Positions 39,735 through 54,115 are shown, counted from the first letter of the stretch. The stretch is DNA of 64,000 nucleotides from Salmonella enterica subsp. arizonae (GCF_008692845.1 NZ_VXJW01000003.1:1-64000); one strand, 5' to 3'. The notes: a model not told the origin generated them from the letters alone. Numbers and translations: made by a program.

Positions 39735-40931
39735 CTATGCTGTCAATGATTCAACCACGTTTATCCAGCCATGCTCGCTGGTCATATCCTCGCCATTAAG
39801 CCAGCGGCGCAGCATAATTAGCGCCATCATCGCACAGACTTCCTGACGTATTGCCAGACTGTAACAGTTGGCGCTAAAACGCACGCGTAAGGCATACGTG
39901 CCATCCGGCGTCGCCAGCGCGAAATTAAGATGTTCGTTTTCCAGCCCCGACACGGCCAGCGCCAGACCGGCATAATGGTTGCTGCGTCGTTCTGTCGTCC
40001 AGTGCGCCGTTTGCGCCAGCGTTTCTTCCTGAGAGGGGACGACTTCGCTGGCAAGAACAGGCGCTCCGGCGCGGGAAAGCTGTAGCGCCAGTAAGCCGCT
40101 GGTGTATTGCTCGCTCAACGTCAGGCTAAGTTGCCTTTCCTGCAGGCAACGGGCTATTTGCGCCGGCAGGTCTTCCGTACCTTCAAAAATTAGATTCTGC
40201 CCGGCAACCCGCCTGACCTCCGACCACAACGCCAGCATTGCCTCCCGCTGCGTAGCCGGGCCGGTCAACTTCAGTTCAATGATCGGCATTGATGAGCGAT
40301 ACCCCATCGTCACGCTGGGCGGCAACGACAGCGAATCAAGGCTCTGCGCCAGGTCGCTTTCTGAACGACCAAAGGTCGTTAACCGCAGGCAAAGCGGCGG
40401 CTCCGGCAGCGAAAAACGCGCGCGTAACCGCGGCAAGATTTCCTGCTCCACCATAACCTTAAATTCCGACGGTACGCCGGGGGTGAAAAACATCAGGCAG
40501 CGATTGAGCTGTAGCGCAAATCCACAGGCAGTACCGACCGGATTAGGAATAAACTCCGCACTGGCAGGCAGCTCCGCCTGTTTACGGTTGCTCGGCGCCA
40601 TCACGCGACCACGTTGCTGAAAGTAGCGTTCCATTTCAGCCAGCCACTCCTCGTGGAGTACCAATCCTTCGCCTTTTGCCGTTGCCGCAGCGAGCGCGCT
40701 TAAATCATCGCTGGTCGGCCCTAACCCGCCATTAACAATCAAAACATCAGTATGTTGGCTGCGTTCACGCAAGATGGCGACCAGACTGTCCAGATTATCG
40801 CCTACCGTATTTCGCCGCGACAACGGAACACCCTGATTAAAGAAAAAATCAGCCAGCCAGGCGGCATTAGTGTCAACGATTTGTCCATGTAACACTTCAT
40901 CCCCGGTGGATAGCATTTCCACATTTAGCAT
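39735..40931 (-). CDS. yfaY: CinA-like protein YfaY
   Basis: The 398-residue protein has an N-terminal molybdopterin-binding-like (MoaB/MogA) domain, seen in MLSTGDEVLHGQIVDTNAAWLAD and NGGLGPTSDD, and a C-terminal CinA amidohydrolase-like domain with SEQYTSGLLA. The family includes nicotinamide mononucleotide deamidases and ADP-ribose pyrophosphatases; E. coli YfaY itself has no firm role. In Typhimurium the rhm (rhamnonate) genes lie between sseL and yfaY, as I recall; here only about 100 bp separate them. Confidence 0.9.
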   Translation of the reverse strand: MLNVEMLSTGDEVLHGQIVDTNAAWLADFFFNQGVPLSRRNTVGDNLDSLVAILRERSQHTDVLIVNGGLGPTSDDLSALAAATAKGEGLVLHEEWLAEMERYFQQRGRVMAPSNRKQAELPASAEFIPNPVGTACGFALQLNRCLMFFTPGVPSEFKVMVEQEILPRLRARFSLPEPPLCLRLTTFGRSESDLAQSLDSLSLPPSVTMGYRSSMPIIELKLTGPATQREAMLALWSEVRRVAGQNLIFEGTEDLPAQIARCLQERQLSLTLSEQYTSGLLALQLSRAGAPVLASEVVPSQEETLAQTAHWTTERRSNHYAGLALAVSGLENEHLNFALATPDGTYALRVRFSANCYSLAIRQEVCAMMALIMLRRWLNGEDMTSEHGWINVVESLTA

Positions 40932-41045
40932 CGTGTTCTCCTGCTCTTATGATGAAAACACTATAACGCAAAGCCGGATATACCGTGGATAGAAGAATAA
41001 CGGGAGAAGGAGGAATATGGCGCGACGATGGCCGCGCCGTTAGCA

Positions 41046-41588
41046 TCAGAAGCTGGCGTTGACGCCAATATAAGGGCCGTCCGCAATCGCGTTATCACGG
41101 TTGCCATCTTTACCCGCCAGGTTCAGGTAACGATAACCGGCTTCAATGCTCAGCGGGCGCATAAGGGTGAAACGCGCGCCGGCGTTCGCTTCTTCATAAC
41201 TTTCGATACCGCTGGACAGCGAATCTGGTGAATAATAATACTCGCCGAACAGACGGAAGCTGTCGCCGATTTTCCATTGTAACCCACCGCCGACAGCCGC
41301 CGCATAGCCTTCATCACTGTCTTTCGGATTGGTATAAATACCTTTACCGCCAACCGTCGCCAGCAGCGGTCCCACCGGAATGTTCAGCCCCAGACCAACG
41401 CCCGCGGCATCGCCATCATCATCGTTGTGCATCCAGTTACCGCTTAGCGCCAGTCCCGTCGATTCCGTACCAAAACCCACGCCAATGTTGGTGTAATCTT
41501 TGCCCGCCTGGCCGCTAATACTTATGGCCTGCGCCGATGCAGAAACGAACAGCATTCCGGCAAAACCTAATAATATGCTTTTTTTCAT
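41046..41588 (-). CDS. yfaZ: YfaZ family outer membrane protein
   Basis: The 180-residue protein has a signal peptide of about 21 residues (ends AQA) and alternating beta-strand pattern ending in NASF, typical of a small outer membrane beta-barrel. The frame is open 44 codons upstream, but MKKSILLGFAGM gives a proper signal peptide. Function is unknown. Divergent from nudI. Confidence 0.88.
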   Translation of the reverse strand: MKKSILLGFAGMLFVSASAQAISISGQAGKDYTNIGVGFGTESTGLALSGNWMHNDDDGDAAGVGLGLNIPVGPLLATVGGKGIYTNPKDSDEGYAAAVGGGLQWKIGDSFRLFGEYYYSPDSLSSGIESYEEANAGARFTLMRPLSIEAGYRYLNLAGKDGNRDNAIADGPYIGVNASF

Positions 41589-41866
41589 TTTTACCCTTTC
41601 CAGCAAGCACATAAAGAAAAACTCCCCAAAACGGCAGAATTGTACTGCCAGACGCTGAGGAATCAATGCACTAAAAAACCATTCCAAAAACATATTGTAA
41701 CGAAATACTACTTTCACCATGACGCATCATTGCGCCATCACATGACGACGCCTGCATCAACAGGATTAACAAAAAACGCAGTCTGCGTTATCGCTTCCAT
41801 TTTTCACAAAGAATTTCGCAGAATGATTTGTTAAGCTGATGGCATGGTGGTTTAAGGAAGCGACTT

Positions 41867-42292
41867 ATGCGTCAACGAACTATAGTTTGCCCATTAATTC
41901 AAAATGATGGCTGTTATCTGCTGTGCAAAATGGCCGACAACCGCGGCGTCTTTCCCGGTCAGTGGGCGCTGTCGGGCGGCGGGGTCGAACCAGGCGAACG
42001 TATTGAAGAGGCGCTGCGTCGGGAGATTCGGGAGGAACTCGGCGAGCAACTGATTCTGAGCGATATTACGCCGTGGACCTTCCGCGACGATATCCGTGTT
42101 AAAACATATGCTGATGGCAGACAAGAAGAGATTTATATGATTTATCTCATCTTCGACTGTGTTTCCGCCAATCGCGATATATGCATCAACGACGAGTTTC
42201 AGGACTACGCCTGGGTCAGGCCGGAAGAATTTGCTCTGTATGACTTGAATGTAGCGACACGCCACACGTTAAGGTTGAAAGGGCTATTATAA
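41867..42292 (+). CDS. nudI: Nucleoside triphosphatase NudI
   Basis: The 141-residue Nudix hydrolase has the box beginning [13 protein letters not shown] and ending REIREELGE (about residues 37-60), with all glutamates that bind Mg. NudI prefers pyrimidine deoxynucleoside triphosphates. Monocistronic, converging on ais. Confidence 0.94.
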   Translation: MRQRTIVCPLIQNDGCYLLCKMADNRGVFPGQWALSGGGVEPGERIEEALRREIREELGEQLILSDITPWTFRDDIRVKTYADGRQEEIYMIYLIFDCVSANRDICINDEFQDYAWVRPEEFALYDLNVATRHTLRLKGLL

Positions 42293-42296
42293 TAAC

Positions 42297-42319
42297 GACA
42301 GCCGCCTCAGGCTGTCTTT
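42297..42319. terminator. Hairpin between nudI and ais
   Basis: gacagcc / ggctgtc with a 6-base loop followed by TTT lies between the convergent nudI and ais genes. The T run is short. Confidence 0.55.
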
Positions 42320-42337
42320 ACACTTTTATCATTCCTG

Positions 42338-42943
42338 TCAGCCGGGAACAAACTCACCATCTAAAAAGAGTTTTCCGTTTGCCGCATGCATAACGAGCGC
42401 ATCAAGATAGTCCGGTTCAAACTTTACGCCGCGCTTATTTTTTGCAATATATGTCAAACAATGATTATGTGTAAAAATGACTACGTTTTTATTCTGTGAC
42501 TTTTTCAGTAAGGTATTGATGGAAGCATAAATACCGCTGCCGCAATCCATCATTTTTTTATCCACTGTAAGCGATCTGCCCGCCGAAAACCAGGTTGCCG
42601 ACTGGATGGTACGCACTGTATTACTGGAATAAAGATTGTAATTTTGTATATCGGCATTAAAATCTTTACCCAGCGATCTGGCATTCTGCGCGCCGTTAAC
42701 CGTAATTCCCGAACTGTCTGACAGGCAGGTGTTATCGGAACGATCGCACCGCTCGGCATGGCGAAATAACACCACAACCGGATACTGCTTCGCCAGCGCC
42801 GCCAGCGTGTTACCGTTAATCTGCGGCAAGCCGTTACCGCTCCAGGCATGTTGCGAGGTCAACCCGGCGATAATAACCCATGCCCCCGCAAGGAGCGCAA
42901 AATAGCTTTTGTTTTTAATAAAACGCAGGATAAATGCCAGCAC
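42338..42943 (-). CDS. ais: LPS core heptose(II)-phosphate phosphatase Ais (PmrG)
   Basis: The 201-residue histidine phosphatase has one N-terminal membrane segment (residues 13-31) and the RHAER catalytic motif near residue 61, with THNHC near residue 158. Ais/PmrG removes the heptose(II) phosphate of the lipopolysaccharide core and is PmrA-regulated. It is divergent from the arn operon and intact here although arn is broken. Confidence 0.94.
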   Translation of the reverse strand: MLAFILRFIKNKSYFALLAGAWVIIAGLTSQHAWSGNGLPQINGNTLAALAKQYPVVVLFRHAERCDRSDNTCLSDSSGITVNGAQNARSLGKDFNADIQNYNLYSSNTVRTIQSATWFSAGRSLTVDKKMMDCGSGIYASINTLLKKSQNKNVVIFTHNHCLTYIAKNKRGVKFEPDYLDALVMHAANGKLFLDGEFVPG

Positions 42944-43126
42944 ATTAACCTCTCAGGCAGACAATGCCGCTAACTTAATAGCAGTACGATTAAAATAAAA
43001 TTCCGCGAGGGAAGACGCAGACCAAAAACATAAAACAGATTTATGGCGTGCATAAAATGCCTTAAGCTTTAGGCAAAAGCAAAGCATAACTCCGTTAAAA
43101 ATTATATTTTTATCTTACCTTAATTT

Positions 43127-43143
43127 CTTAATGTTAATTTAAT
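43127..43143 (+). promoter_or_regulatory. PmrA box upstream of arnB
   Basis: cttaat-gttaa-tttaat fits the PmrA (BasR) direct-repeat consensus with 5-bp spacing, differing in one base of the second half. It lies about 100 bp before the arnB start, inside the 297-bp ais-arnB divergent region, which shows no other gene. Confidence 0.8.
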
Positions 43144-43240
43144 CTTCATACAGTAATGTTCAGCTAAATGCGTTAAAAATAAGTCCTTTTCTACTCTCCG
43201 AATATTTGAAAAACGGCTTGTAATGGCTTAAGGAAAAATA

Positions 43241-46325
<3,085 letters not shown>

Positions 46326-46326
<1 letters not shown>

Positions 46327-46699
46327 TGGGCGTAATGTGGGGACTGATAAGCGTTGCGATTGCCTCCCTCGCCCAGTTGAGTCTGGGGTTCTCCATGATG
46401 CGACTGCCATCAATAGCGCATCCACTGGCGTTTATTGCCGGGCTGGGCGCCTTCACTACCGCGACCCTGGCGCTATTTGCCGGTTTGGCGGGATATCTGA
46501 TTCCCGTCTCCTGCTGGCAGAAAACATTACACTCGCTCGCGTTAAGCAAAACCTATGCGCTGCTTAGTCTCAGCTACGTGCTTGTCAGGGTTGTTACCCG
46601 CTCTGTAAGGCGCCTTCTGTCTAAAAGCGATGCTCGGCGTATTGTGCATTGTGCATTGTGGCGGGGATAATGCTGATTTTCCTGCCCGCCAGCTCATGA
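46326..46699 (+). pseudogene. arnF: arnF remnant
   Basis: The first 88 or so codons encode a normal ArnF start ([20 protein letters not shown]). The frame then shifts near 46590 by a small deletion. In the original frame a TAA (46606-46608) replaces a glutamine before [16 protein letters not shown] tandem 7-bp duplication (tgcattg, about 46645-46658) shifts the frame again before the native end at TGA 46697-46699. The translated product would be 114 residues with a wrong C-terminus and no last membrane helix. Confidence 0.88.
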
Positions 46700-46951
46700 T
46701 GGCTTGCGCGTCAACCGCTGCCATTCGTCGCAGGAATAACATCGAGCATTAATAATTTTTAGGATCTGGTGTTTTTCCCGATTGATACAATACTGCGCAT
46801 CTTTTAAAGGCGACAGGATATCGCCGGGACTCAGTAAGATCATGGAGTTCGCCTCGGCTATCATCTTTAGCGATCCGCCGCTATCGCAAAGCACCAGAAC
46901 ATGGCGCGCCATTTTTTTGACGTAATGCGATTTCTTAACCAACCATTCCAT
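46694..46951 (-). CDS. pmrD: PmrD, connector of PhoPQ to PmrAB
   Basis: This 85-residue small basic protein has the PmrD pattern (MEWLVKKS, then HVLVLCDSGGSLKMIAE and ALK-type core ending YCINREKH). In Salmonella it binds phospho-PmrA and protects it from PmrB. Many residues differ from Typhimurium PmrD as I recall it, mainly in the middle and C-terminus. It overlaps the end of the arnF remnant by a few bases, tail to tail. A TGTTTA half-site lies about 50 bp upstream (47002-47007, minus), but a second PhoP half-site is poor. Confidence 0.88.
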   Translation of the reverse strand: MEWLVKKSHYVKKMARHVLVLCDSGGSLKMIAEANSMILLSPGDILSPLKDAQYCINREKHQILKIINARCYSCDEWQRLTRKPS

Positions 46952-47048
46952 AGCGCCCCCGTTTCAAGTTTATTGATCACAACACGTTACACATCAACGG
47001 GTAAACAAAACGGCAATAGCGATGGAATGGTTGTATATTAACCTGACA

Positions 47049-48416
47049 TTAATTTTTACCGCTCTTACACACCCACTGCTGGAGCGCACGGCGAGATATT
47101 TTAATCCCTCCGTTTTTCAGTTCTGGCGGCAACGTCAACCAGCGCACCGGCTGCTGAAAACGCGCCAGCTTGTCGCTAACCCATTCAGCGAGGTTCACCT
47201 CTCCAGCCTGCGATACATACTCCACTACCGCAACGGGGCGATGACCAAACTCTTTATCCTCCACCGGCACGACGAAGGCTTGCTGCACCAGCGGGTGCGC
47301 GTTAATAATGCGTTCGACTTCCTCCGGCTGAATACCCTCGCCGCCGCTAAAGAACAGGTTATCCAACCGTCCGGCAATGGTGAGTCTGCCGTGATTCAGC
47401 GCGCCGCGATCGCGCGTAGCAAACCAGCCCTCGTCATTAACCAACGGGATCAGTTTGCCATCACGCCAATAGCCTTCCGCCATGCTGGCGGCGCGCAGCC
47501 AGACTTCATTATCGACGATTCTGACCTCTCTGCCGGGAAGCGGCGCGCCGACATCATCCGAACCATCGGCCTCTTTGGCGCATACCGTAGAAGCGAACTC
47601 CGTGAGTCCGTACCCGCACCAGCAACGAATCCCCTGCCTGCTGGCCTGGTTGGTTAGCTCAACCGGGATCACCGCGCCGCCGAGCAAAACGGCTTTCAGC
47701 GTCACCGCCGCCTGATTCGCCAGTAGCCGCCACAGTTGCGTCGGCACCAGAGAAGCATGAGTACATCCCGCCAGCATCTGCTCCAGCGGTTGCTTATCAC
47801 GTACCGTCATTCGCGCCCCAGCGAAGAGCCAACGCCACATAATGCCCTGCCCGGAAACGTGGAACAGCGGCAGCGATAGCAGCCAGTCATCCTGGGGGCC
47901 AAACGGCATTAGCGAAAGCACTCCTTGCGCGCTGGCGAGATGTGCCCGGTATGTGTGTATGGCGGCTTTTGGCAATCCTGTGGAACCCGATGTCAGCGTC
48001 ATGGAAACCAGACGCTGCGGTTGCCAGGCCACGGCATACGCTTCTGTACTTTTTCGCATCTGCAACGCGGCTAACCCGGAAAAGGCGTTTTCGCCTTCCA
48101 GTGTCAGTGCAAAACGCAGCGTTAACTCCGGCACCAGCGCCTCCAGCAATGTCTGGGGCAACTGCGGGTTGACGGGCAGAACCCGCGCGCCGCACTGCAT
48201 CAGCGCAAGCCATGCCAATAGAGTGTGCGGATGATTCCAGGCGCGCAGCAGGACGCCGTCACTCTCCCGTACCCCCTGCGCGGCAAACCCGCCCGCCAGC
48301 ACATCAATACGCTCACAGAGCGCGCGCCAGCTTAACACCTCATCATTCAGACGCAGCGCGGGCGCAGATCCGCGAAGCTGTCGCCAGTGGCGCCACGGCC
48401 AGTCAGTCAATGTCAT
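47049..48416 (-). CDS. menE: o-Succinylbenzoate-CoA ligase MenE
   Basis: The 455-residue acyl-CoA synthetase activates o-succinylbenzoate with ATP and CoA. The AMP-binding motif [11 protein letters not shown] lies near residue 145; the adenylate-forming GYGLTE and hinge region ([14 protein letters not shown]) follow. It is the last gene of menFDHBCE and overlaps menC by 4 bp. Confidence 0.96.
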   Translation of the reverse strand: MTLTDWPWRHWRQLRGSAPALRLNDEVLSWRALCERIDVLAGGFAAQGVRESDGVLLRAWNHPHTLLAWLALMQCGARVLPVNPQLPQTLLEALVPELTLRFALTLEGENAFSGLAALQMRKSTEAYAVAWQPQRLVSMTLTSGSTGLPKAAIHTYRAHLASAQGVLSLMPFGPQDDWLLSLPLFHVSGQGIMWRWLFAGARMTVRDKQPLEQMLAGCTHASLVPTQLWRLLANQAAVTLKAVLLGGAVIPVELTNQASRQGIRCWCGYGLTEFASTVCAKEADGSDDVGAPLPGREVRIVDNEVWLRAASMAEGYWRDGKLIPLVNDEGWFATRDRGALNHGRLTIAGRLDNLFFSGGEGIQPEEVERIINAHPLVQQAFVVPVEDKEFGHRPVAVVEYVSQAGEVNLAEWVSDKLARFQQPVRWLTLPPELKNGGIKISRRALQQWVCKSGKN

Positions 48417-49375
48417 AACAGCCGTTCCAGCTCATCACGATTCAGGCAGGGCAACGCGCTACCGGGCCAGGGGCGAACCTGTTGCGTCTGCATCAAATGC
48501 AAGGTATCCAGTCCAGGCAGCGTTCCCGGCGTCAACCAGGCGGCAATTCGCGCCAGTTGCGTCAGGCCGAGGCTCGACTCAATCGAAGAGCTGATGACCG
48601 CCGTTAGCCCCAGCGCATGGGCGGCTGCGACTTGCGCACGCACTTTATCAAGCGCTCCGGTCAGCATCGGTTTAATCACCACGGCGCTGACGCCCTCCTG
48701 TGCCTCGAAAACAAAGTCCGGCTCACGCAGGCTTTCATCCCAGGCAATCGCGATGCCGGTTTCACGGGCAAAGGCGCATGAATCATCACGCGTCTTACAC
48801 GGCTCTTCCAGAAAAGCGATGCGGGGACGGTAGTCCGGGTTAACATACTTTGCGAACTGTTGGGCTTTCAGTGGCGTCCAGGCGCGGTTAGCATCCAGAC
48901 GCAGATGTAAATCCGGGATCGCCTCCAGCAGCAAATTAACCACCATGCCGTCACGTACCGCTTCATAGAGACCGACTTTGACCTTGGCGATTTTCTCGCC
49001 GGGCATATCGGCAAGCCGCAGTACCAGATCGTCAGGATCGCCAGTACACAGCGGCGCAGCGCGATAGTCCGCCGCCGCCGGCAACACGCCGGTCAGTTCC
49101 GCCAGCGCGCAGCTTGCGCCAAACGCGACCGAAGGCATCTCCGGTAACGCGTCGCTTCTCTGAAGCCAGTCATTCACCCACGTTAACAGCGCTGTCTGCG
49201 CCTCTTCCCAGGTTTCCGAACTGAATCCCGGAAGCGGGGAAATTTCGCCCCACCCCTCACGCTCGCCGTCACGCAGACAGACGTACAGCCCGTCGCGAGT
49301 TTTTAACCGCCTGTCGCGCAGAACCACCCCCGCGTCCATGGGGATCTGCCAGCGGTATACCTGCGCGCTACGCAT
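48413..49375 (-). CDS. menC: o-Succinylbenzoate synthase MenC
   Basis: The 320-residue enolase-superfamily enzyme dehydrates SHCHC to o-succinylbenzoate. The general base lysine lies in AKVKVGLYE (near residue 133). Metal ligands lie in [16 protein letters not shown] and WDESLREPD, and the second lysine is in [10 protein letters not shown]. Length matches the family. It overlaps both menE and menB. Confidence 0.96.
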   Translation of the reverse strand: MRSAQVYRWQIPMDAGVVLRDRRLKTRDGLYVCLRDGEREGWGEISPLPGFSSETWEEAQTALLTWVNDWLQRSDALPEMPSVAFGASCALAELTGVLPAAADYRAAPLCTGDPDDLVLRLADMPGEKIAKVKVGLYEAVRDGMVVNLLLEAIPDLHLRLDANRAWTPLKAQQFAKYVNPDYRPRIAFLEEPCKTRDDSCAFARETGIAIAWDESLREPDFVFEAQEGVSAVVIKPMLTGALDKVRAQVAAAHALGLTAVISSSIESSLGLTQLARIAAWLTPGTLPGLDTLHLMQTQQVRPWPGSALPCLNRDELERLL

Positions 49376-50232
49376 TATGGGTTCCGTTTGAATTTGCTGA
49401 AGTCAGGCTGACGTTTCTGGTTAAAGGCGTTACGGCCTTCCTGTCCTTCTTCCGTCATGTAGAACAGCATCGTGGCATTGCCTGCCAGCTCCTGCAGCCC
49501 CGCCTGACCATCGCAGTCGGCATTCAGCGCCGCTTTCAGGCAGCGCAGCGCCATCGGACTGTTTTGCAGCATTTCACGGCACCAGCGCACGGTCTCTTTT
49601 TCCAGATCCGCCAGGGGAACAACGGTGTTGACCAGCCCCATATCCAGCGCCTGTTTCGCGTCGTACTGACGGCACAGGAACCAGATCTCACGCGCTTTCT
49701 TCTGGCCAACAATACGCGCCATATACGAAGCGCCCCAGCCGCCGTCAAAAGAACCGACTTTCGGGCCAGTCTGACCGAAGATGGCATTTTCCGCCGCGAT
49801 GGTCAGGTCGCACATCATGTGTAGCACATGACCGCCGCCGATGGAGTAACCCGCGACCATCGCGACAACCGGTTTTGGACAGGTGCGAATCTGGCGCTGG
49901 AAGTCCAGCACGTTCAGATGATGCACGCCGGAGTCATCCTGGTATCCGCCGTAATCGCCGCGCACCTTCTGGTCGCCGCCCGCACAAAACGCTTTATCGC
50001 CTTCGCCGGTCAGAATAATCACGCCCACGTTGTCGTCGTAACGGGCATCCGCCAGCGCCTGAATCATCTCTTTGACGGTCAACGGACGAAATGCATTGCG
50101 CACCTGCGGACGATTAATGGTGATTTTTGCAATACCGTCGGTGGATTTTTCATAACGAATGTCGGTGTAACCCTCCGAGCAGTCGTGCCATTCTACCGGT
50201 GCGTAAAGCATTGTTTCATCAGGATAGATCAT
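49375..50232 (-). CDS. menB: 1,4-Dihydroxy-2-naphthoyl-CoA synthase MenB
   Basis: The 285-residue crotonase-family enzyme closes the naphthoquinone ring. The oxyanion-hole glycines are in [13 protein letters not shown] and [11 protein letters not shown], and [14 protein letters not shown] holds the conserved active-site segment. Nearly identical to the E. coli enzyme. Confidence 0.98.
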   Translation of the reverse strand: MIYPDETMLYAPVEWHDCSEGYTDIRYEKSTDGIAKITINRPQVRNAFRPLTVKEMIQALADARYDDNVGVIILTGEGDKAFCAGGDQKVRGDYGGYQDDSGVHHLNVLDFQRQIRTCPKPVVAMVAGYSIGGGHVLHMMCDLTIAAENAIFGQTGPKVGSFDGGWGASYMARIVGQKKAREIWFLCRQYDAKQALDMGLVNTVVPLADLEKETVRWCREMLQNSPMALRCLKAALNADCDGQAGLQELAGNATMLFYMTEEGQEGRNAFNQKRQPDFSKFKRNP

Positions 50233-50246
50233 AGTGTGTCCTTTAG

Positions 50247-51005
50247 TCAGAGACGCAGAATCTGAGCCAGACTGTCTACTACGCCAGCGGGATTTTCCCG
50301 ATGCGCGTTGTGTCCGGCGTTACGAATGACATGGCATGTCGCCGCCACTTCCTGCGCCAGGGCGCGGAATTTGCTGTCGCGTTCGCCACATAAATAATAA
50401 AACGGAAATGTCAGCGCGTTGAGCGCCTCGCGTAAATCCGGCTGGGCGGCAAGCGATGTCGCCTCCAGCATCGCAGCCAGCGTTTCGCCGTTATTCTGGC
50501 TACGCAGCGCCGTCAGCGCCTGCCTTTGCTGCGCCGTCAGCGAGGTAAAAACCGACTGCTGATACCAGTCGTGAAAAACCGTACTCAATGGTTCACGACG
50601 AAAACGCTCTGCCCAGCGCCCGTCGGACAATCGTCTTTCAGCGCGCGCCTGTTCATTTTGCAGCCCCGGATGACCGCCTTCGACTACCAGGCCGCACAGT
50701 CCGGGTATTCCCTGGCAGGCCGCCATCATCGCCACCCGGCCGCCAAGAGAGTATCCCACCAGCCAAAATTTTAGTATGTTGTAACTAATTAAAGTAGCGC
50801 GCAATAATTGGAAGACATCGGCAAATCCGCCGACCGGGATAGCCGCCGATCCGCCATGTCCCGGTAAGTCAATATAGAGCCGCGAACAGGTGTGAAACTG
50901 CTCGCCGACCGGCTGCCACTCGCGGCAATCGCCAGAAAAACCGTGCAGGAAAACCAGCCAGGGCATCCCAGACTGTCCGGGCATTTTCTGCGCGTGCAAC
51001 ATCAT
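50247..51005 (-). CDS. menH: SHCHC synthase MenH
   Basis: The 252-residue alpha/beta hydrolase removes pyruvate from SEPHCHC, the product of MenD. The nucleophile elbow is GYSLGG (Ser near 86), the catalytic Asp lies in CGERDSKF, and the His in AGHNAHRE. The start overlaps the menD end by 4 bp. Confidence 0.96.
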   Translation of the reverse strand: MMLHAQKMPGQSGMPWLVFLHGFSGDCREWQPVGEQFHTCSRLYIDLPGHGGSAAIPVGGFADVFQLLRATLISYNILKFWLVGYSLGGRVAMMAACQGIPGLCGLVVEGGHPGLQNEQARAERRLSDGRWAERFRREPLSTVFHDWYQQSVFTSLTAQQRQALTALRSQNNGETLAAMLEATSLAAQPDLREALNALTFPFYYLCGERDSKFRALAQEVAATCHVIRNAGHNAHRENPAGVVDSLAQILRL

Positions 51006-52672
51006 AGATGGCTTACCTGCGCCAGAAGCTGCTGCAACGTCTGCGCGCCGTCCGTCTCATTTACCACCAGCTCAATCAGCGTCGTTGCCGGGGTTCGCCA
51101 CGCGCTCGCAAGCGCCAGCTCCAGCTCTTCCCAGTTTTCCGGGCGATGATAGCGCAGGTTAAACATGGCGGCCGCATGGTCAAAATGGACGTTTTGCGGC
51201 ATCAGATAAAAGCGCTCACGCTTGCTTTGCGGCGTCGGCAGCAGGGAGAAGATCTGTCCGCCATTATTGTTGACCACAATCAACACAAACGGCGCGGACA
51301 CCTGGCGCAGCAACGCCAGCGCGTTAAGATCGTATAGCGCGGATAAATCGCCGACAATGGCAAGCGTCGATTTGGCGCTGGCGCGCTGCACGCCCGCCGC
51401 CGTGGAGAGCAGGCCGTCAATGCCGCTCGCCCCGCGATTGCTGTATACCGGATACCCGGCCGGCAACTGCGACAGCGCGTCGATCAGACGCACCACCAGA
51501 CTATTGCCTACGAACAGTTGTCCCTGCTCCGGCAGATAGTCGCGGATACGGTGCGCCAGTTGCGCTTCGCCAAAGGTGTCGCGCTGCGCGACCACCCGTT
51601 GCCACGCCAGTTCCGCCAGACGCGGAATCTCCACACACCAAGGTTTACGTTTTTCCGCCGGATGCAGTTCCAGCCAGTCGGCGATTTTCGCCACCAGTCT
51701 GCGCCCACGATGGTGCGCCGGGTCCAGACGACCTTCAATATTGTCGATTACCCAGTACTCTTCCGGCTCGCAGGTCGCCTGCCATTGCAGTAAGCGTTTT
51801 CCGGTAAGGCTGCTGCCAAGCTGGACGACAATCTGCGCCTGTTGCAGTTCGGTCACCGCTTTGGCGTTGCCGAGCCACAGGTCGGCGCACGGCAGCGGCT
51901 GCCCGGTTTGCGACAATACGTCGCCAATTAATGGCCAGCCCAGAGTCTGCGCCCACTGCGCCACTTTTTTGCCCTCTTCCGCGCTCATACGCCCGGCTAC
52001 AACGACGCCGCGTTTTTGTCGCCAGAAGAACCAGTCGCGCTGTTTGTCGCTTTCCCGTCGACGCGCTTCGCGCAGCCAGGGTTTTTCATCCTGCCACCAG
52101 TCGCCGAGACGCTGCTGCCAGACCAGACCGGTGTCATTCATATCGCCATACAGCGGTTCGGCAAAAGGACAGTTAATGTGCAGCGCCCCCGCATGGAGCA
52201 TGGCAAGCGCATTGTCGATGGTCGACACCAGCCAGCGCGCCGGAATATCCTGCGTCGGACGCGGCAACGAGAGCGTTTGGGAGGGATGCGAGGCGAATAT
52301 TCCCGCCTGGCGGATCGCCTGGTTGGCGCCACAGTCAATTAGCTCAGGCGGGCGATCGGCAGTAAGTAAAATGAGCTTCTCTCCCGTCAGACCCGCTTCA
52401 ATTAGCGCCGGATAAAGGTTCGCCACGGCGGTGCCTGAGGTCACAATAACGGCAACAGGCTGTTTGCTGGCTTTCGCCAGCCCTAACGCCAGATGACCAA
52501 GCCCGCGCTCATCAAAGTGCGTATGGTGAATAAAAGCAGGATTCTCTGCCGCCGCCAATGTGAGTGGCGTGGAGCGGGAACCAGGGGCGATACAAACATG
52601 CCTGACGCCATGACGGGTTAAGGCTTCCAGGATGACCGCCGCCCAGCGCCGGTTAAATGCACTTACTGACAT
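51002..52672 (-). CDS. menD: SEPHCHC synthase MenD
   Basis: The 556-residue thiamine diphosphate enzyme adds decarboxylated 2-oxoglutarate to isochorismate. The N-terminal pyrimidine-binding domain has the family segment [14 protein letters not shown], and the conserved Glu lies in HFDERGLGH. The ThDP/Mg motif near residue 440 starts [12 protein letters not shown] and ends NNNGG. The frame extends six codons upstream; MSVSAFNRR is the family start. Confidence 0.97.
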   Translation of the reverse strand: MSVSAFNRRWAAVILEALTRHGVRHVCIAPGSRSTPLTLAAAENPAFIHHTHFDERGLGHLALGLAKASKQPVAVIVTSGTAVANLYPALIEAGLTGEKLILLTADRPPELIDCGANQAIRQAGIFASHPSQTLSLPRPTQDIPARWLVSTIDNALAMLHAGALHINCPFAEPLYGDMNDTGLVWQQRLGDWWQDEKPWLREARRRESDKQRDWFFWRQKRGVVVAGRMSAEEGKKVAQWAQTLGWPLIGDVLSQTGQPLPCADLWLGNAKAVTELQQAQIVVQLGSSLTGKRLLQWQATCEPEEYWVIDNIEGRLDPAHHRGRRLVAKIADWLELHPAEKRKPWCVEIPRLAELAWQRVVAQRDTFGEAQLAHRIRDYLPEQGQLFVGNSLVVRLIDALSQLPAGYPVYSNRGASGIDGLLSTAAGVQRASAKSTLAIVGDLSALYDLNALALLRQVSAPFVLIVVNNNGGQIFSLLPTPQSKRERFYLMPQNVHFDHAAAMFNLRYHRPENWEELELALASAWRTPATTLIELVVNETDGAQTLQQLLAQVSHL

Positions 52673-52757
52673 GAGTTTGTCCGGTATCAATCATTGGGAC
52701 TAAGTATAAAGAGCTGCAAAAATGGATTATTGATATGGGTCGGGAATATGTGACTCA

Positions 52758-54053
52758 TTACGCATCCATCTGCAATAAGGTACGTAACCCGGCCGCTTTA
52801 TTATCTATTTCCTGCCATTCCTGCTCAGGGTCGGAGCCCCGGACGATCCCCGCGCCGGCATACAGTCGCACCACATTGGCCGTCACTTTGGCGGAACGTA
52901 ACGTCACGCAAAACTCGCTTTGCCGCGTGGAGAGATAGCCAGCCGACCCGGCATACCATTCACGTTCGAACGGCTCATGTTGTTCTATAAAACAACGCGC
53001 GGGTTCACGAGGGATTCCGGCGACCGCCGCGGTAGGCTGTAACTGATGCAGGCAGAGCGTGTCGTCTGCCTGATTAAGCGCCGTCCAGATACAGCGTCGC
53101 AAATGCTGTACTTTACGTAGCCTGAGCACCTGCGGCGGCAGCACATCCAGCGAGTGGGTGCAATGTTGCAGTCGCTGGCAAATGTCTTCGACGACCAGAA
53201 TATTTTCTCGCTGGTTTTTATCGTCTTTCATTAACCATTCACCAAGCTGCCAGGCTTTGTGGTTATCCGGATGGTTCGCCACCGTCCCGGCCAGCGCTTC
53301 AGTACGCAGCGCCGTTTCACGCCGCCGCCAGAGCCGCTCCGGAGATGATCCCAGAAAGGCGCTATCGGCGGAAAAGGCCATAAAAAAGTGGTAGCAGTTG
53401 AGATTTAAACGACGACTGGACGCCATCATCGCGGCGGCATTGACCGGACGGGAGAATTGTAAGTCGGTGGCCCGTGCCAGCACAACTTTATCAAACGCCT
53501 CTTGCGCAATGGCATGGGTGGCCTGCTGAATCAGTTTTACCCAACCGTCTTTATCCGGCCAATGCTGCTCGCCCGTTAGCGAGAGACGCAGCGCCGGAAC
53601 AGGCTTAATGCCGACCAAAGAAGCAAGAAACGCTCTCGCCTGGCGCGCATCATCGCGTAGCGAAACGTCACTATGCAGATGTAAGCGTAAAGTCGCCGTA
53701 CCACCGCTCCGCCGCCACTCCAGTCTCGGCAGCAATAAATAGCTCTCTTTCGGCTCAAACGCATTCAGCCCCCAAATACGCAGGTCGGGCTGCTGGTGCT
53801 GGCGTAAAAACCGTTGCGCCAGATCAAGCGATGAAAATACGGTGACTGCCCCAAGAACGGCAGCTTCTTCATCGCCATTGCGCTGCTGCCAGTAGAATTG
53901 GGGAAAGGATGACTGGCTGGCCAGCCAGCTCAATGCATCAAAGGCATCGTTTAACGGGAAAGGCGCCTCGAAAACGCAAAGACCTGGCGTCGCTGGTATC
54001 TCTTGCGATAGCTGACGCGTCAGATTTTCCAGCGCTGTAGTAATAGAATGCAC
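52758..54053 (-). CDS. menF: Menaquinone-specific isochorismate synthase MenF
   Basis: The 431-residue chorismate-binding enzyme converts chorismate to isochorismate, the committed step to menaquinone. The conserved DKVVLARA carries the catalytic lysine, and the C-terminal chorismate-binding region includes LGSSPERLWR, EALAGT and GAGIVRGSDPE. The start is a GTG at 54053 with a strong ribosome-binding site (gggaggg) 6 bases upstream, and gives the same length as E. coli MenF. Confidence 0.95.
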   Translation of the reverse strand: MHSITTALENLTRQLSQEIPATPGLCVFEAPFPLNDAFDALSWLASQSSFPQFYWQQRNGDEEAAVLGAVTVFSSLDLAQRFLRQHQQPDLRIWGLNAFEPKESYLLLPRLEWRRSGGTATLRLHLHSDVSLRDDARQARAFLASLVGIKPVPALRLSLTGEQHWPDKDGWVKLIQQATHAIAQEAFDKVVLARATDLQFSRPVNAAAMMASSRRLNLNCYHFFMAFSADSAFLGSSPERLWRRRETALRTEALAGTVANHPDNHKAWQLGEWLMKDDKNQRENILVVEDICQRLQHCTHSLDVLPPQVLRLRKVQHLRRCIWTALNQADDTLCLHQLQPTAAVAGIPREPARCFIEQHEPFEREWYAGSAGYLSTRQSEFCVTLRSAKVTANVVRLYAGAGIVRGSDPEQEWQEIDNKAAGLRTLLQMDA

Positions 54054-54064
54054 GCGGACCCTCC

Positions 54065-54115
54065 CTGTTAAAAACCCCACATTATACGGGGTACTGCCCT
54101 AAAAAAGCAGTACCT
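54065..54115 (-). promoter_or_regulatory. menF promoter region with two small hairpins
   Basis: A perfect -10 hexamer TATAAT lies at 54081-54086 on the minus strand, inside an accccg...cggggt inverted repeat and just downstream of gtactgc / gcagtac (54091-54113). No good -35 is seen. The second hairpin may end elaB transcription. Confidence 0.45.

Noticed and set aside
47022..47657. Plus-strand frame of 211 codons after pmrD
   Set aside because: It is almost entirely antisense to menE and has no family resemblance.
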